Shown: one piece after another, positions 1 through 8,321 of the stretch
Position numbering within the stretch: position 1 is the stretch's first letter
How the letters are laid out: each line of letters starts with the position of its first letter
Origin: Subdoligranulum variabile
Lineage (GTDB): Bacteria; Bacillota; Clostridia; Oscillospirales; Ruminococcaceae
DNA length: 64,000 nt
Direction: 5' to 3'
Assembly (NCBI GenBank): GCA_004554775.1
Contig: SFKI01000010.1
Span: forward strand, 62,001 to 126,000
Position numbers and translations under genes: made by a program
The notes under the pieces: generated by a model
Told to the model about the DNA's origin: nothing
Database searches by the model: none
Seen by the model: the letters and a program-made list of their open reading frames with translations, nothing else

Positions 1-210
1 TACAAGCTGGCGGCGGGGGATAGGGTCCTGCTGGGCGACGGCCCCGAGGTGGCCTGGGCCGACTGGGGCGGATTCGTACCGGCCGAGGTGGACGGCTTGG
101 GCGTAATTACCTACGTGCTGCCGTTATATTTGCGGGGCGGGCTGCATCATGTGGAGGCTGGGGCCTGGTGGAGCGCCGGCGGCGCGGGAGCGGGGAGATT
201 GGCGAGATGA
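1..210 (+). CDS. Phage structural protein, C-terminal fragment (cut by window edge)
   Basis: The frame is open from the first base and ends at a TGA after 69 codons, so only the C-terminus is visible and the start lies to the left. The fragment is rich in Gly, Ala and Trp and has no motif I recognise. It lies just before a minor-capsid/tail-terminator-like gene and a tail tube gene. In phages of this layout that place holds head-completion or minor capsid proteins, so a role at the head-tail joint is inferred from position only. A degenerate copy of the local intergenic repeat starts immediately after the stop. Confidence 0.55.
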   Translation, partial: YKLAAGDRVLLGDGPEVAWADWGGFVPAEVDGLGVITYVLPLYLRGGLHHVEAGAWWSAGGAGAGRLAR

Positions 211-400
211 GTGCGGTGTTGCCTTAACGCCTTTGCGCCCTCTTCCACATTGACCCCTCCGGGGCCAAAATTTTTGGTACGTAGGGGCGGATTCTATATC
301 CGCCCGGGGAGTTTTACGGTAATGCGAGATTGCCCGGGCGAACAATGTTCGCCCCTACACGGGTTTAATGGCTCCCCCTCGAGGAGAGCCACAGTTTGTC
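211..400. repeat. Truncated copy of the composite intergenic repeat
   Basis: This gene-free stretch of about 300 bases carries the 3' part of the repeat found at 4600, 10900, 38160 and 46220. It has a worn remnant of the GAGTG-loop hairpin near 210-235, the constant block GACCCCTCCGGGGCCAAA near 251, the hairpin GGCGGATTCTATATCCGCC, the hairpin GGGCGAACAATGTTCGCCC, and a gctccccctcgaggagagc-type end. The remaining bases to 500 hold no recognised gene. An AAAGGA ribosome binding site for the next gene lies at about 501-506. Confidence 0.7.
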
Positions 401-514
401 AAAAAACCATTTTCCCCTACGTCCCTTTTGCCGTGAGTGACGCAGGGTGGCGGACCCTGAAAACGCGAACGTAACGCAACCATAAAGCAACCACAAAAAC
501 GAAAGGACAACCAA

Positions 515-943
515 ATGCTGGAAGAAATGCTGAACTTTTTGGCCCGTGCCCCCACCCTGGGGGACATCCCCCTCGCGTGGTCGCAGGGCGGGCCGCGGCC
601 GGGCACGGGCGGGCTGTACCTGCGCGGGGTCAAGATCCTGCAAAGCAAAACAGACCTGTTGGGACGTCAAAAACAACGCTGCCGTGCTGAATTTTTGCTG
701 CGTCTCTGCCTGCCTTTACCGGCGGGCGACGGCGAAACGGCCCTTGCCAACGCGCAGCGGCTGGCGGGCCTGCAAGCGTGGGTCGCCGCCGAAAGCGCCG
801 CAGGCCGCGCACCCCGGCTGGGCAACTGCGAGCCTGTCACCGAGCAGCTGCGCACCGACGGCGGCCAGCTGGACCGCGCCGACCCGGGCGGCACCGCGCT
901 GTACAGCATCCGCGTGCTGGCTGAATACACAATACAATATTGA
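515..943 (+). CDS. Phage minor capsid / tail terminator-like protein
   Basis: A 142-residue protein. ATG follows an AAAGGA ribosome binding site at good spacing. It is small, Leu/Ala/Arg-rich, has no membrane segment, and ends in a short hydrophobic strand (YSIRVLAEYTIQY) as in small head-tail joining proteins. It directly precedes the tail tube gene. In Firmicute siphophages with a Gp15 protein this position is held by Minor_capsid_3-type or tail terminator proteins, which cap the tail tube and join it to the head. The family is inferred from size and gene order rather than a clear motif. Confidence 0.5.
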   Translation: MLEEMLNFLARAPTLGDIPLAWSQGGPRPGTGGLYLRGVKILQSKTDLLGRQKQRCRAEFLLRLCLPLPAGDGETALANAQRLAGLQAWVAAESAAGRAPRLGNCEPVTEQLRTDGGQLDRADPGGTALYSIRVLAEYTIQY

Positions 944-961
944 CACGAAAAGGAGCAAAAC

Positions 962-1435
962 ATGAAAATTGAACGTAGATACATGGCTCATTACCTCAAC
1001 GCTGGCTTTGGCGGCGAAGAAAATTACTGCCGACTGGGCGCCGACCTTGAGGAATACAGCCCCGAGCTGACCGCCAACGTTGAGAAAAAATCCAACATCC
1101 TCGGCCAGACGTCCGTCACCATCGACGGCTACCAGAAGCAGGGCGAGGTCAGCCCCTACTACGCCGAGGCCGGCGACCCGCTGTTTGAAAAATTGCAGGC
1201 TATCATCGACGGCGATCTGGTGCTCGACGACCTGAAAACCGACATCGTCGAGGTCAAGCTTTGGGGCGAGACCGCCGACGACAGCTACCCCGCCGTGCGC
1301 GAGGAGTGCTACGTCGAGATCGTCAGCTACGGCGGCGACACCACCGGCTACCAGATCCCGTTCAACGTCCATTACACCGGCGTGAAGCGTAAGGGAAAAT
1401 TTGACATTAAGACGAAGAATTTCACCGCTGAATGA
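962..1435 (+). CDS. Phage major tail tube protein
   Basis: A 157-residue acidic protein without signal peptide or membrane segment. ATG is preceded by AAAGGAGC. Its length, beta-rich composition and position before the tail-chaperone and Gp15 genes fit a siphovirus tail tube subunit, which stacks as hexameric rings around the tape measure. The central part contains repeated acidic turns (for example DGDLVLDDLKTDIVE), and the end is basic and strand-like (YTGVKRKGKFDIKTKNF), as in tube proteins that fold as a beta sandwich. It probably shares a transcript with the next gene, 30 bases downstream. Confidence 0.7.
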   Translation: MKIERRYMAHYLNAGFGGEENYCRLGADLEEYSPELTANVEKKSNILGQTSVTIDGYQKQGEVSPYYAEAGDPLFEKLQAIIDGDLVLDDLKTDIVEVKLWGETADDSYPAVREECYVEIVSYGGDTTGYQIPFNVHYTGVKRKGKFDIKTKNFTAE

Positions 1436-1465
1436 CGCCCGCCGTTTACGAGAAAGGAGCAAAAA

Positions 1466-1924
1466 ATGCAAAACCTGGCCATTGATACCGGCATGAAGGA
1501 ATATCTCATCAACAACCGCGCGGTGCTGCGCTTCAACCCCGGCGACCCGAACCTGTACCACCGGTTTTTCGCCGCCGCGCCGCAGCTGGACACGCTGGAT
1601 GCCGAGCTGACCGAAAAGCTGAAGGCCCTGCCCGCAGAGCCTGACCCCGCCCGCGCTGAGCAGGGGCTTGCGCTGCTGAACGACTACGACCGCCGCATCA
1701 AGGCACTGCTGACCGAGATCTTCGGGGCGGAAAACGACTTTGATAAGGTGCTGGAGGGTGTGAACCTGGCGGGCACCGGGGCCAACGGCAAGCGCGTGGT
1801 GCAGAACCTTTTGGACGCGCTGACGCCGATTTTGCAGGACGGCGCCGCGCAGCATCTGCAAAGCACCGCCGCTGCCGCCCGCGCCGAAGCCGACGCGGCC
1901 CGTGCGGCCCGGGGCGAGGTATGA
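1466..1924 (+). CDS. Phage tail assembly chaperone-like protein
   Basis: A 152-residue, Ala-rich helical protein. ATG follows AAAGGAGC. The C-terminal 25 residues are an Ala/Arg/Glu helix. The gene sits between the tail tube and the Gp15-like gene and overlaps the latter by four bases (ATGA), the classical place of the two tail assembly chaperones that wrap the tape measure before tube polymerisation. In many phages the second chaperone is made by a programmed frameshift. Here it is simply an overlapping gene, and I saw no clear slippery site. The function is assigned mostly from gene order. Confidence 0.6.
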   Translation: MQNLAIDTGMKEYLINNRAVLRFNPGDPNLYHRFFAAAPQLDTLDAELTEKLKALPAEPDPARAEQGLALLNDYDRRIKALLTEIFGAENDFDKVLEGVNLAGTGANGKRVVQNLLDALTPILQDGAAQHLQSTAAAARAEADAARAARGEV

Positions 1925-2511
1925 CGCCGGACCTTTGGGCGCTGCCCGAGACTGTGCGGTTTGCGGGGCGGGCCTGGCGGGTGCGGAGTGACTTCCGGGA
2001 TGTGCTGGCCCTGCTGCGCTGGCTGGACGGCTCGGCTGACCCTGCACTGACCGAGAGCGAGCGCTGGTATGTGGCGCTGGCATTGTTCTACCAGGATTTT
2101 GGTTGCATACCGCCGGAAAATTACCGCGAAGCCTGTGAGCAGATGGCAACATTTATACAGGCGGGCCGCCCCGATGCCGGGCCGTTTGCACCCCGCCTGA
2201 TGGACTGGCAGCAGGACGCGGCGCTGATCGCAGCGGGGGTGGCGCGTGCGGCCGGACAGGACCTGCGCGCGCTGCCGCACCTGCACTGGTGGAGCTTTTT
2301 GGGCTGGTTTGACAGCATCGCCGACGGGCCGTTTGCCACGGTGGTGGCCCTGCGGGACAAGCTGCGGCGCGGCAAAAAGCTGGAGCCGTGGGAGCGCGAC
2401 TACTACCGCGCCCACCGCGCCGAGGTGGACCTGCACCGCCCGGCCAGCCCCGAGGTGGACGCAGAAAAACAACGGCTGCTCGCACTTTTAAACGACAAGG
2501 AGAGGGGATGA
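1921..2511 (+). CDS. Bacteriophage Gp15 family protein
   Basis: A 196-residue protein starting in an ATGA overlap with the gene before. The middle and C-terminal part carry the signature of Gp15: an aromatic stretch WWSFLGWFDSIADG, then a basic block (LRDKLRRGKKLEPWERDYYR), then an acidic end. Gp15 proteins lie between the tail tube and tape measure genes of Firmicute siphophages and probably act as the second tail assembly chaperone. The stop lies five bases before the tape measure ATG, and the ribosome binding site of that gene (GAGGGGATGAGGGG) overlaps the end of this one, so the two are probably translationally coupled. Confidence 0.85.
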   Translation: MTPDLWALPETVRFAGRAWRVRSDFRDVLALLRWLDGSADPALTESERWYVALALFYQDFGCIPPENYREACEQMATFIQAGRPDAGPFAPRLMDWQQDAALIAAGVARAAGQDLRALPHLHWWSFLGWFDSIADGPFATVVALRDKLRRGKKLEPWERDYYRAHRAEVDLHRPASPEVDAEKQRLLALLNDKERG

Positions 2512-2515
2512 GGGG

Positions 2516-4183
2516 ATGGAAACGATTGCGTTTGACGAGCTTTCGACGCTGGAGGTGCCCAGTGCGGCGCTGCGAAGCAGTCTTGGAAAAATTGCCTCGG
2601 CACTGGCAAAGGTGGGCACGGCAGGCACCGACGCCCGCACCGCCGTGGACGAGCTGCGCACGAGCCTGTGCGCGGCTGCGGCCCAAAGCGTGAAGAGCGC
2701 CCGCACGCTGGCAAAATTTGACGAGATCAACCGGCTGGCCGCGCCTGCCGCCGAGAAAGCGACGCCAAAAACAAACGCTGCTGCGAACAAAACGGGCGGC
2801 AGAACGCGCAAGACCGGCAGCAGCCGCAGCAAGGCCAAGGCTGACGGGGAAGTTGGCATCTGGCAGGCGGCGCTGCAAACGCTGCGCAATGCGTGGGATG
2901 GATTTTGGTTGTATCTGCAAAGCTACTACGGCCCGGCCATTGCGGCGTGGCAGGCCGCGTGGGAGCAGATCAAACAAACGGCGCTGGCCGTGTGGGAGCC
3001 GGTGCGCGCGGCGGCGCTGGAGCTTTGGAACGGCGCGCTGCAGCCGCTGGCCGATTTCCTGCTGACGGTGTTTTTGCCCGGGGTAGCCAACAGTTTTTCG
3101 CAGGCTTTTGCCCCGATTTTGGGCGGAACCATCAGCGCAGCCATGACAATTTTGGGCAACCTTTTTGTGTGGCTCTGCGGCCTGGTGGGGGAGCTGGTCA
3201 ACACCGTGGTGCAGCCCGCGCTGGCCCTGCTGCTGCAAATCTGGCAGGGCGTGATGGACGGCATCGCGGCGGCGTGGCAGACCTACGGGCAGCCGATCCT
3301 GGATGGGCTGGTGCAGGCGTTTCAGGGCCTGACCGGGCTGCTGACCGCCCTGTGGCAAACGGTGCTGCAGCCCGTTTTAACGGACTTGATCTCGCTCATC
3401 GGCACGCTGTGGAGCGAGCACCTGCAGCCCCTGTGGCAGCAGGTCACGCTGGCGCTGGGCGCGGTGATGAACCTGGTGCTGACCGTCTGGAACACGGTGT
3501 TCATGCCGCTGGCGACCTGGCTTGTTACCACACTGGGGCCGGTGGCAGCACAAGTATTTAACGGTGTTGCGTCTGTTGCTGGCGTGGCGTTTGGTCTGGT
3601 GGCCGATGCTGTCAATATCGGGCTGACGATTTTGCAGGGGCTGGCGGACTTTTTGACCGCCGTCTTGCAGGGCCGATGGGCCACAGCCTGGAACACAATG
3701 GCCGCCACGGTGACAGCCGTTTGGGGCAAAATTACTTCGACGATTCAAAGCGCGGTCAGCGGGATCTTGTCGGTCGTGCGCGGCATGGTCAGCGGCATCC
3801 AGAGCGCCATCAACGGCCTGCTGGCGGGCATCGGTTCGGTGCGCAGCGCGGCGGGCGGGGCGCTTCGCTCGCTGGCAAATCACAGCCTGACGCGGGGCCT
3901 GCCTATGGTGGCAGGGCTTGAAGATCTGCCTGTTCCGGCCTTGGCGCAGGGCGCGGTCATCCCGCCCAATCGCAAGTTTCTTGCGCTGCTTGGCGACCAG
4001 GGCGCGGGCACCAACGTCGAAGCACCGCTGAGCACCATCCGGCAGGCGATGGCCGAGGTTTTGTCCGGCTGGAACAGCTCTGGCGACGGCCAGCCCATCA
4101 ACGTTTACATCGGCGAAGAACTGCTGGACAGCGTCATCGCCAACAGCGAACGGCGGCGCAGCCTGCGCAGCGGCGGGAGGTGA
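2516..4183 (+). CDS. Phage tail tape measure protein
   Basis: A 555-residue protein, the longest in the tail-tube part of the operon and placed directly after Gp15, as tape measures are. Residues 1-80 are helical. Residues 80-110 are basic and Lys/Arg/Ser-rich. From about 110 to 430 the protein consists of long amphipathic and hydrophobic helices with regularly spaced Trp and Gln. A Gly/Ser/Ala region and a charged C-terminus follow. It sets tail length and is ejected with the DNA. At the usual 1.5 angstrom per residue it would specify a tail of only about 80 nm. The stop region contains the ribosome binding site of the next gene. Confidence 0.8.
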   Translation: METIAFDELSTLEVPSAALRSSLGKIASALAKVGTAGTDARTAVDELRTSLCAAAAQSVKSARTLAKFDEINRLAAPAAEKATPKTNAAANKTGGRTRKTGSSRSKAKADGEVGIWQAALQTLRNAWDGFWLYLQSYYGPAIAAWQAAWEQIKQTALAVWEPVRAAALELWNGALQPLADFLLTVFLPGVANSFSQAFAPILGGTISAAMTILGNLFVWLCGLVGELVNTVVQPALALLLQIWQGVMDGIAAAWQTYGQPILDGLVQAFQGLTGLLTALWQTVLQPVLTDLISLIGTLWSEHLQPLWQQVTLALGAVMNLVLTVWNTVFMPLATWLVTTLGPVAAQVFNGVASVAGVAFGLVADAVNIGLTILQGLADFLTAVLQGRWATAWNTMAATVTAVWGKITSTIQSAVSGILSVVRGMVSGIQSAINGLLAGIGSVRSAAGGALRSLANHSLTRGLPMVAGLEDLPVPALAQGAVIPPNRKFLALLGDQGAGTNVEAPLSTIRQAMAEVLSGWNSSGDGQPINVYIGEELLDSVIANSERRRSLRSGGR

Positions 4184-4188
4184 AGAAC

Positions 4189-4536
4189 ATGGACATTTTG
4201 CTCATTGACGGCGTGGCGCTGCCCGCCCCGAACGAGTACAAGGTGCAGCTTTCCGACCTGGACAGCAGCGACACCGGCCGCACCGAGGACGGCGTGATGC
4301 TGCGCAACCGCGTGCGGGAGGGCATCGCCAAGATCTCTGCCAGCTGGGCGGCGCTTTCCACCGCCGATTGCGCACGGATTTTGAACGCTGTAACGCCGGA
4401 TAGTTTCGAGGTTGCCTACTTTTTCGGCGCCATGCGCACCGCAAGGATGTACGCGGGCGACCGCACCGCCAACCTGAAAGCCGCCCGTGAGGGGCAGGCC
4501 GTATGGGAGGTGGCGGTGGATTTGATTGAGTTTTGA
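4189..4536 (+). CDS. Small phage tail protein (distal tail-like)
   Basis: A 115-residue protein. I chose the ATG eight bases after GGGAGG rather than a GTG three codons upstream that overlaps that site. The sequence begins with a short beta strand (MDILLIDGVALPAP) typical of small tail-tip or DUF6711-like proteins. It has no membrane segment. It follows the tape measure and is the last gene before a strong terminator and a long repeat, so it ends the first tail transcript. Its likely role is in the distal tail or the baseplate connection, inferred from position. Confidence 0.6.
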   Translation: MDILLIDGVALPAPNEYKVQLSDLDSSDTGRTEDGVMLRNRVREGIAKISASWAALSTADCARILNAVTPDSFEVAYFFGAMRTARMYAGDRTANLKAAREGQAVWEVAVDLIEF

Positions 4537-4554
4537 TTTTGTTTATGCCTGGCC

Positions 4555-4587
4555 GGGAGTCACCACCTTGCGGTGACTCCCTTTTTT
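4555..4587 (+). terminator. Rho-independent terminator after the first tail operon
   Basis: A perfect 10-bp stem (GGGAGTCACC with GGTGACTCCC) closes the loop ACCTTGC and is followed directly by six T residues. The same loop recurs in other terminators of this window. Confidence 0.9.
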
Positions 4588-4599
4588 AGTGGGTTTCTA

Positions 4600-5215
4600 C
4601 CCGCTGTGTGTTCCTTTTGGAACCCCAAAAGGAACCGAAAAGGGTCCCGCTACTTCCGATAGCGCGCGCTTGGCGGCGCACAACGAGCGCCGCCATCCCG
4701 CAAAGCGGGCCCGCTCGTGTGCTTCAAAGCCCCGCTGGGGCTTTGATCGCTGCGCGACCGCACAGCAGCCCGGCCCAGGGGATTGCGGGGTTGCGAGCAA
4801 GGGGCCACGGTTGAGCGCAGCGAAACCGGGGAGCGAGCAATGTTCGCCCCAGCGGGGCGAATAACCGCACGAGCGAGTTTGCGCAGCAAACTGGCGGCGC
4901 TCGTTGTGCGCCGCCAAGCGCTCGCCCCTGGGAACCCCAAAGATGTGGTCGAGAAAGCAAAAAGCTAAAACGTGCAGGAGTGCTGCACGTTTCTTAACGC
5001 TTTTTGCTTCCTCTCCGTTTGACCCCTCCGGGGCCAAAAGAAACTCTATGGGGGTAGAGGGTGGCTCCCCTTGAGGGGAGCCTTTAAAACCGTGTAGGGG
5101 CGGGCAATGCTCGCCCGCAAGAATCCCACGTCACTGCCAAACTCTACGGGCGGATATAGAATCCGCCCCTACAGCCCACTTGTCCCCGCAGGGTGGGGAC
5201 AACCGGTTAAGGCGC
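4600..5215 (+). repeat. Composite intergenic repeat, longest copy (about 0.6 kb)
   Basis: A gene-free stretch between two phage tail genes. In order it holds: hairpin GTTCCTTTTGG...CCAAAAGGAAC (4611-4636); the block GGCGGCGCACAACGAGCGCC; paired GCGGGCCCGC-type and GGGGCTTTGA-type inverted repeats; an inverted copy of the GGCGGCGCACAACGAGCG block near 4890-4920; the hairpin CGTGCAG-GAGTG-CTGCACG (4971-4989); the constant GACCCCTCCGGGGCCAAA (5021-5038); the GGCTCCCCTTGAGGGGAGCC hairpin; GCGGGCAATGCTCGCCCGC; and CGGGCGGATATAGAATCCGCCC. No conserved coding frame crosses all copies, so the short open frames inside are not annotated. Confidence 0.85.
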
Positions 5216-5254
5216 GAACATTGCCATCAAAAACGAAAGGAGCATCACCCCCAA

Positions 5255-7225
5255 ATGCACAACACACCCAAACAATACCAAACCGCCATTCGCGCGCCGA
5301 CCCGCACCGACGGGCTGGCGGGCAGGCTTACCCTGGCCGACGGCGGCGTGATCCCGCTGGACGACAGCGCGGTCCTTGCCGGGTCGGTCTGCGTGGACAA
5401 CCAGTGCGTGTCTGGGCAGGAGCTGGCGTTCGGCGGGGTGTACATGGGGCAGGCGTCGCTGCAGCTGCGTACCGAACTTTCGAGTGCTGCTTTCTACGAT
5501 GCAGCGCTGGAAATTGACTACAAACTTCGCCTGCCCGACGGCAGCTGGTACACCCTGCCCGTTGGCCGCTACACCGTCGCCGAGGCCGAGCGCAGCGCCG
5601 CCGTCGTCAGCCTGACCGCCTACGACCACATGCTCAAGCTCGAGCGGCCCCTTGCGGGCAGCGTCATCCAGGGCGACGCCTACGCGATGCTGACCCAGAT
5701 CGCCGAGACCTGCGGCGTCGAGCTGGGCCAGACCGAGGCCGAGATCCGCGCGCTTTCGCCCAACGCCGAACTGCTGCGCCAGCTGGACGCGGGCTACCAT
5801 GTGTCCACCTGGCGCGATTGCGCGGGCGCGGTGGCGCAGCTGCTGGCCGGGTTTGCGACGTTCGACCGCCTTGGGCGGCTCGTCGTGCGGCAGTTTGGCG
5901 GGGCACCCTGCGCGACGCTTGGTGAAAACGCACGCACCAACGCGAAAATATCTGACTTCTCCTGCCATTATGCGGCGTTGACGATCGAGACAGACGACGA
6001 CAGCTACACCGCAGGCACCGAGGGCGACAGCGGCCTGGCCATGACCATCGCCGACATGCCGCTGGCCGAGAGCGGCCTGCCGAGCACGAAGCAGGGCATC
6101 TGCGACGCACTGTTTGCCCGGCTGCAAAATATGGATTATACGCCCATGACCGTGACGATGCCCGGCGACCCCGCGCTGGAACTGGGCGACCGGCTGACCG
6201 TGCCAACGAAGGACGGCGCGCCCCAGACGCTGGTGACGCACCTGGTCTGGAAGTTCCGCGGCACCCAGACGCTGAAGGGCGTGGGCAAGAACCCCTACCT
6301 GACCGGCACCACCCGCACCGACACGCGGCTGCGCAGCCTGCAAAAGCAGACCGCAGCCAACAAAGTCATCTACTACAGCTTTTCTAACGGGTCTGACCTG
6401 GTGGTGCGCGGCGACGGCGCGGAGATCAGCGCGGCCAATCTGACCTTTGTCACGACGCAAAACACCTCGGCGATGTTCCTTGCGCAGCTGCTGCTGACGG
6501 CGGAACCCGAGACCAAAACGGTTGACCTGCCCGTGACCAGCACCGACGAAACGCTGCCCACGGACGCTGCCGCCGCCCTGGAACGCGATGCCGCGCTGAC
6601 GCTGACGGTGCGGTATTACATGGACGATTCGCTCATCGGGACGTATGTTCCCACCCAGCGGCTGGTGCGCGGCAGCCACGCGCTGGTGCTGTTTTACCCG
6701 TTCCCGGATCTGCAGGGCGCGGCCAGCCACCGCTGGAGCGTGCGGCTGCTTTGCACCGGCGGCGTGGTCAGGATCGGCAAAGGCCAGCTGCGCGCGACCA
6801 TCACCGGCCAGGGCATGGCCGCGGGCGACATCTGGGACGGCACGCTGACGCTGGAGGAGACCCTCGCCCGCGTGACCCGCCCGGCCAACCTGCGGCAAAT
6901 CCTTGCAATTTACGGCGATGTTACGACGGAAATGCAAAGGTCCCTCGGCAGCACGGCGGCAGAGCGCCTCGCGCGCATCCCGCGCACAACGCCGCGCCGC
7001 GCCGTCAACGGGCAGGCCCCCAAGCGCAGCACGACCTACGCGTATTACGGCCTGCCGCTTGCCTTTGATGCCGATTTTGTGCAGCTGGATGCCGACGGCT
7101 GGCGGCTGCGCACAAGCTGGCAATACGACGCTGTACCGCAGGAAATCGACACAGGCACACTGCTGTGCGCAGCGGCAGATACGGGCAATTTGGCCGAAGT
7201 AAGCAAAATTGAGGTGAGTATATGA
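5255..7225 (+). CDS. Phage tail hub / tail-associated structural protein
   Basis: A 656-residue protein. An in-frame start 75 bases upstream lies inside the repeat. I chose the ATG at 5255 because GAAAGGAG precedes it. The N-terminal 150 residues look like a tail hub domain (RLPDGSWYTLPVGRYTV, then a short AYDHMLKLERPL helix), as in Dit/Tal-type proteins that receive ligand-binding parts. A roughly 100-residue stretch ending near residue 300 is followed by a Thr/Asp-rich beta region. No lysozyme or peptidase active site is evident. The stop overlaps the start of the next gene (ATGA). Confidence 0.65.
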   Translation: MHNTPKQYQTAIRAPTRTDGLAGRLTLADGGVIPLDDSAVLAGSVCVDNQCVSGQELAFGGVYMGQASLQLRTELSSAAFYDAALEIDYKLRLPDGSWYTLPVGRYTVAEAERSAAVVSLTAYDHMLKLERPLAGSVIQGDAYAMLTQIAETCGVELGQTEAEIRALSPNAELLRQLDAGYHVSTWRDCAGAVAQLLAGFATFDRLGRLVVRQFGGAPCATLGENARTNAKISDFSCHYAALTIETDDDSYTAGTEGDSGLAMTIADMPLAESGLPSTKQGICDALFARLQNMDYTPMTVTMPGDPALELGDRLTVPTKDGAPQTLVTHLVWKFRGTQTLKGVGKNPYLTGTTRTDTRLRSLQKQTAANKVIYYSFSNGSDLVVRGDGAEISAANLTFVTTQNTSAMFLAQLLLTAEPETKTVDLPVTSTDETLPTDAAAALERDAALTLTVRYYMDDSLIGTYVPTQRLVRGSHALVLFYPFPDLQGAASHRWSVRLLCTGGVVRIGKGQLRATITGQGMAAGDIWDGTLTLEETLARVTRPANLRQILAIYGDVTTEMQRSLGSTAAERLARIPRTTPRRAVNGQAPKRSTTYAYYGLPLAFDADFVQLDADGWRLRTSWQYDAVPQEIDTGTLLCAAADTGNLAEVSKIEVSI

Positions 7226-8310
7226 ACGTAACAAGCCAATGTGTGCAAACACAGAGCGGCACGAGCCTGACGGCGGAGCTTGCGGTGCAGGCCGGGCAGT
7301 GGGTGCTGGCGACCGTGACCACCCGCAGCGCCACGGCCTACCCCGACGGCTGGACGCTGGTGCATGAGAGTGCCGCGCTGAACAGCAGCAACACCAACCA
7401 AAGAATGGCGATGCTATGCAAAAAAGCAGACGCCGACGGCACGGCGCGCTGCACCGTCACCCAAAGCAGCGCGGCGCGCATCTACCTGAACCTCATCGCG
7501 TTTGCGGGCGACGACGTCGCGGGTTTTGCCTACTGCGAGGACAGCGAGATGCTGCAAAACAGCCAGTACAGCAGCTTCACCCGCCCGCGCCCGGCCGCCG
7601 CGCGCCTGGTGTGGGGGTGCTCGGCCCCGACGTGGCTCACCAGCCCGCGCAAAACCTGGACGTGCGGCGACCTGACGGCCATCAGCCTGCCGTACGCCAA
7701 TCAGGCGCGCCAGGCGAATTTTATCGACACCGGCGAGGCCGACACCCGCACGTTTGTGCCGGATACCGACGCTACAGCGGCCATTATTTTCTGCGTTGAG
7801 ATTTTAGAGCCGACCGTTGCCTACCGCGAGCGGTGGCTCGTGCGCAGCGGCGGGAAGCTCTACAAGCCCGGGGACGCCGCGCTGACGCCGCTGGCCGATG
7901 CCGCGCTGACCGGCGCGCTGTTTTTGGAGCAGGGCAGCGAGCAGCCGCCCGACCCCGCCGCACTGGCCGCGCTGCCCAGCCCCGAAGTGCTGTACTGGAA
8001 GGAGGGCGGTGCGCCGCCGACGCTGCGCCTGACCGTACACGGCCTGCCCGCGCCGCAGACGCTGACTGCCGAGGTCGATATGCGCGATGCCGCTGGGCTG
8101 GCGGGCGTGCTGGCCGAGTTTGCGGGTGACGTGCAGATCACCTACACCGCCGACGGCACGCCCCACGGGCCGATGCCGCTGGCCGAGTTTGCCGCGCTTG
8201 ACCCGGCTGCGCTGTGGGAAAGCATCGCTGCAACGCGAAAAATGCCCATCCGCCTGCAGCTGGCGGGCGGCGCTGTGCTGAAAAAGCTGAAGTTCACCTA
8301 CGAAAGCTGA
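7222..8310 (+). CDS. Phage baseplate/tail appendage protein, family unknown
   Basis: A 362-residue protein whose ATG overlaps the stop of the tail hub gene. The first 190 residues are a beta-rich, Thr/Ser-rich domain with short acidic turns. This looks like the small beta-sandwich domains found in Caudovirales tail appendages, but I cannot name the family. The C-terminal 130 residues (PDPAALAALPSPEVLYWKEG onward) look like a second small domain. It probably forms part of the host-contact structure together with the next gene. I see no membrane segment or catalytic motif. Confidence 0.5.
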   Translation: MNVTSQCVQTQSGTSLTAELAVQAGQWVLATVTTRSATAYPDGWTLVHESAALNSSNTNQRMAMLCKKADADGTARCTVTQSSAARIYLNLIAFAGDDVAGFAYCEDSEMLQNSQYSSFTRPRPAAARLVWGCSAPTWLTSPRKTWTCGDLTAISLPYANQARQANFIDTGEADTRTFVPDTDATAAIIFCVEILEPTVAYRERWLVRSGGKLYKPGDAALTPLADAALTGALFLEQGSEQPPDPAALAALPSPEVLYWKEGGAPPTLRLTVHGLPAPQTLTAEVDMRDAAGLAGVLAEFAGDVQITYTADGTPHGPMPLAEFAALDPAALWESIAATRKMPIRLQLAGGAVLKKLKFTYES

Positions 8311-8321
8311 AAGGAGACACT

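Noticed and set aside
716..2152. Long minus-strand open frame across the phage genes
   Set aside because: Runs against a compact plus-strand operon with proper start sites and has no recognisable domain.
4606..4960. Short open frames in the composite repeats that give similar peptides in several copies
   Set aside because: The frames shift and break between copies while the hairpins are kept, so selection is on structure, not on a peptide.
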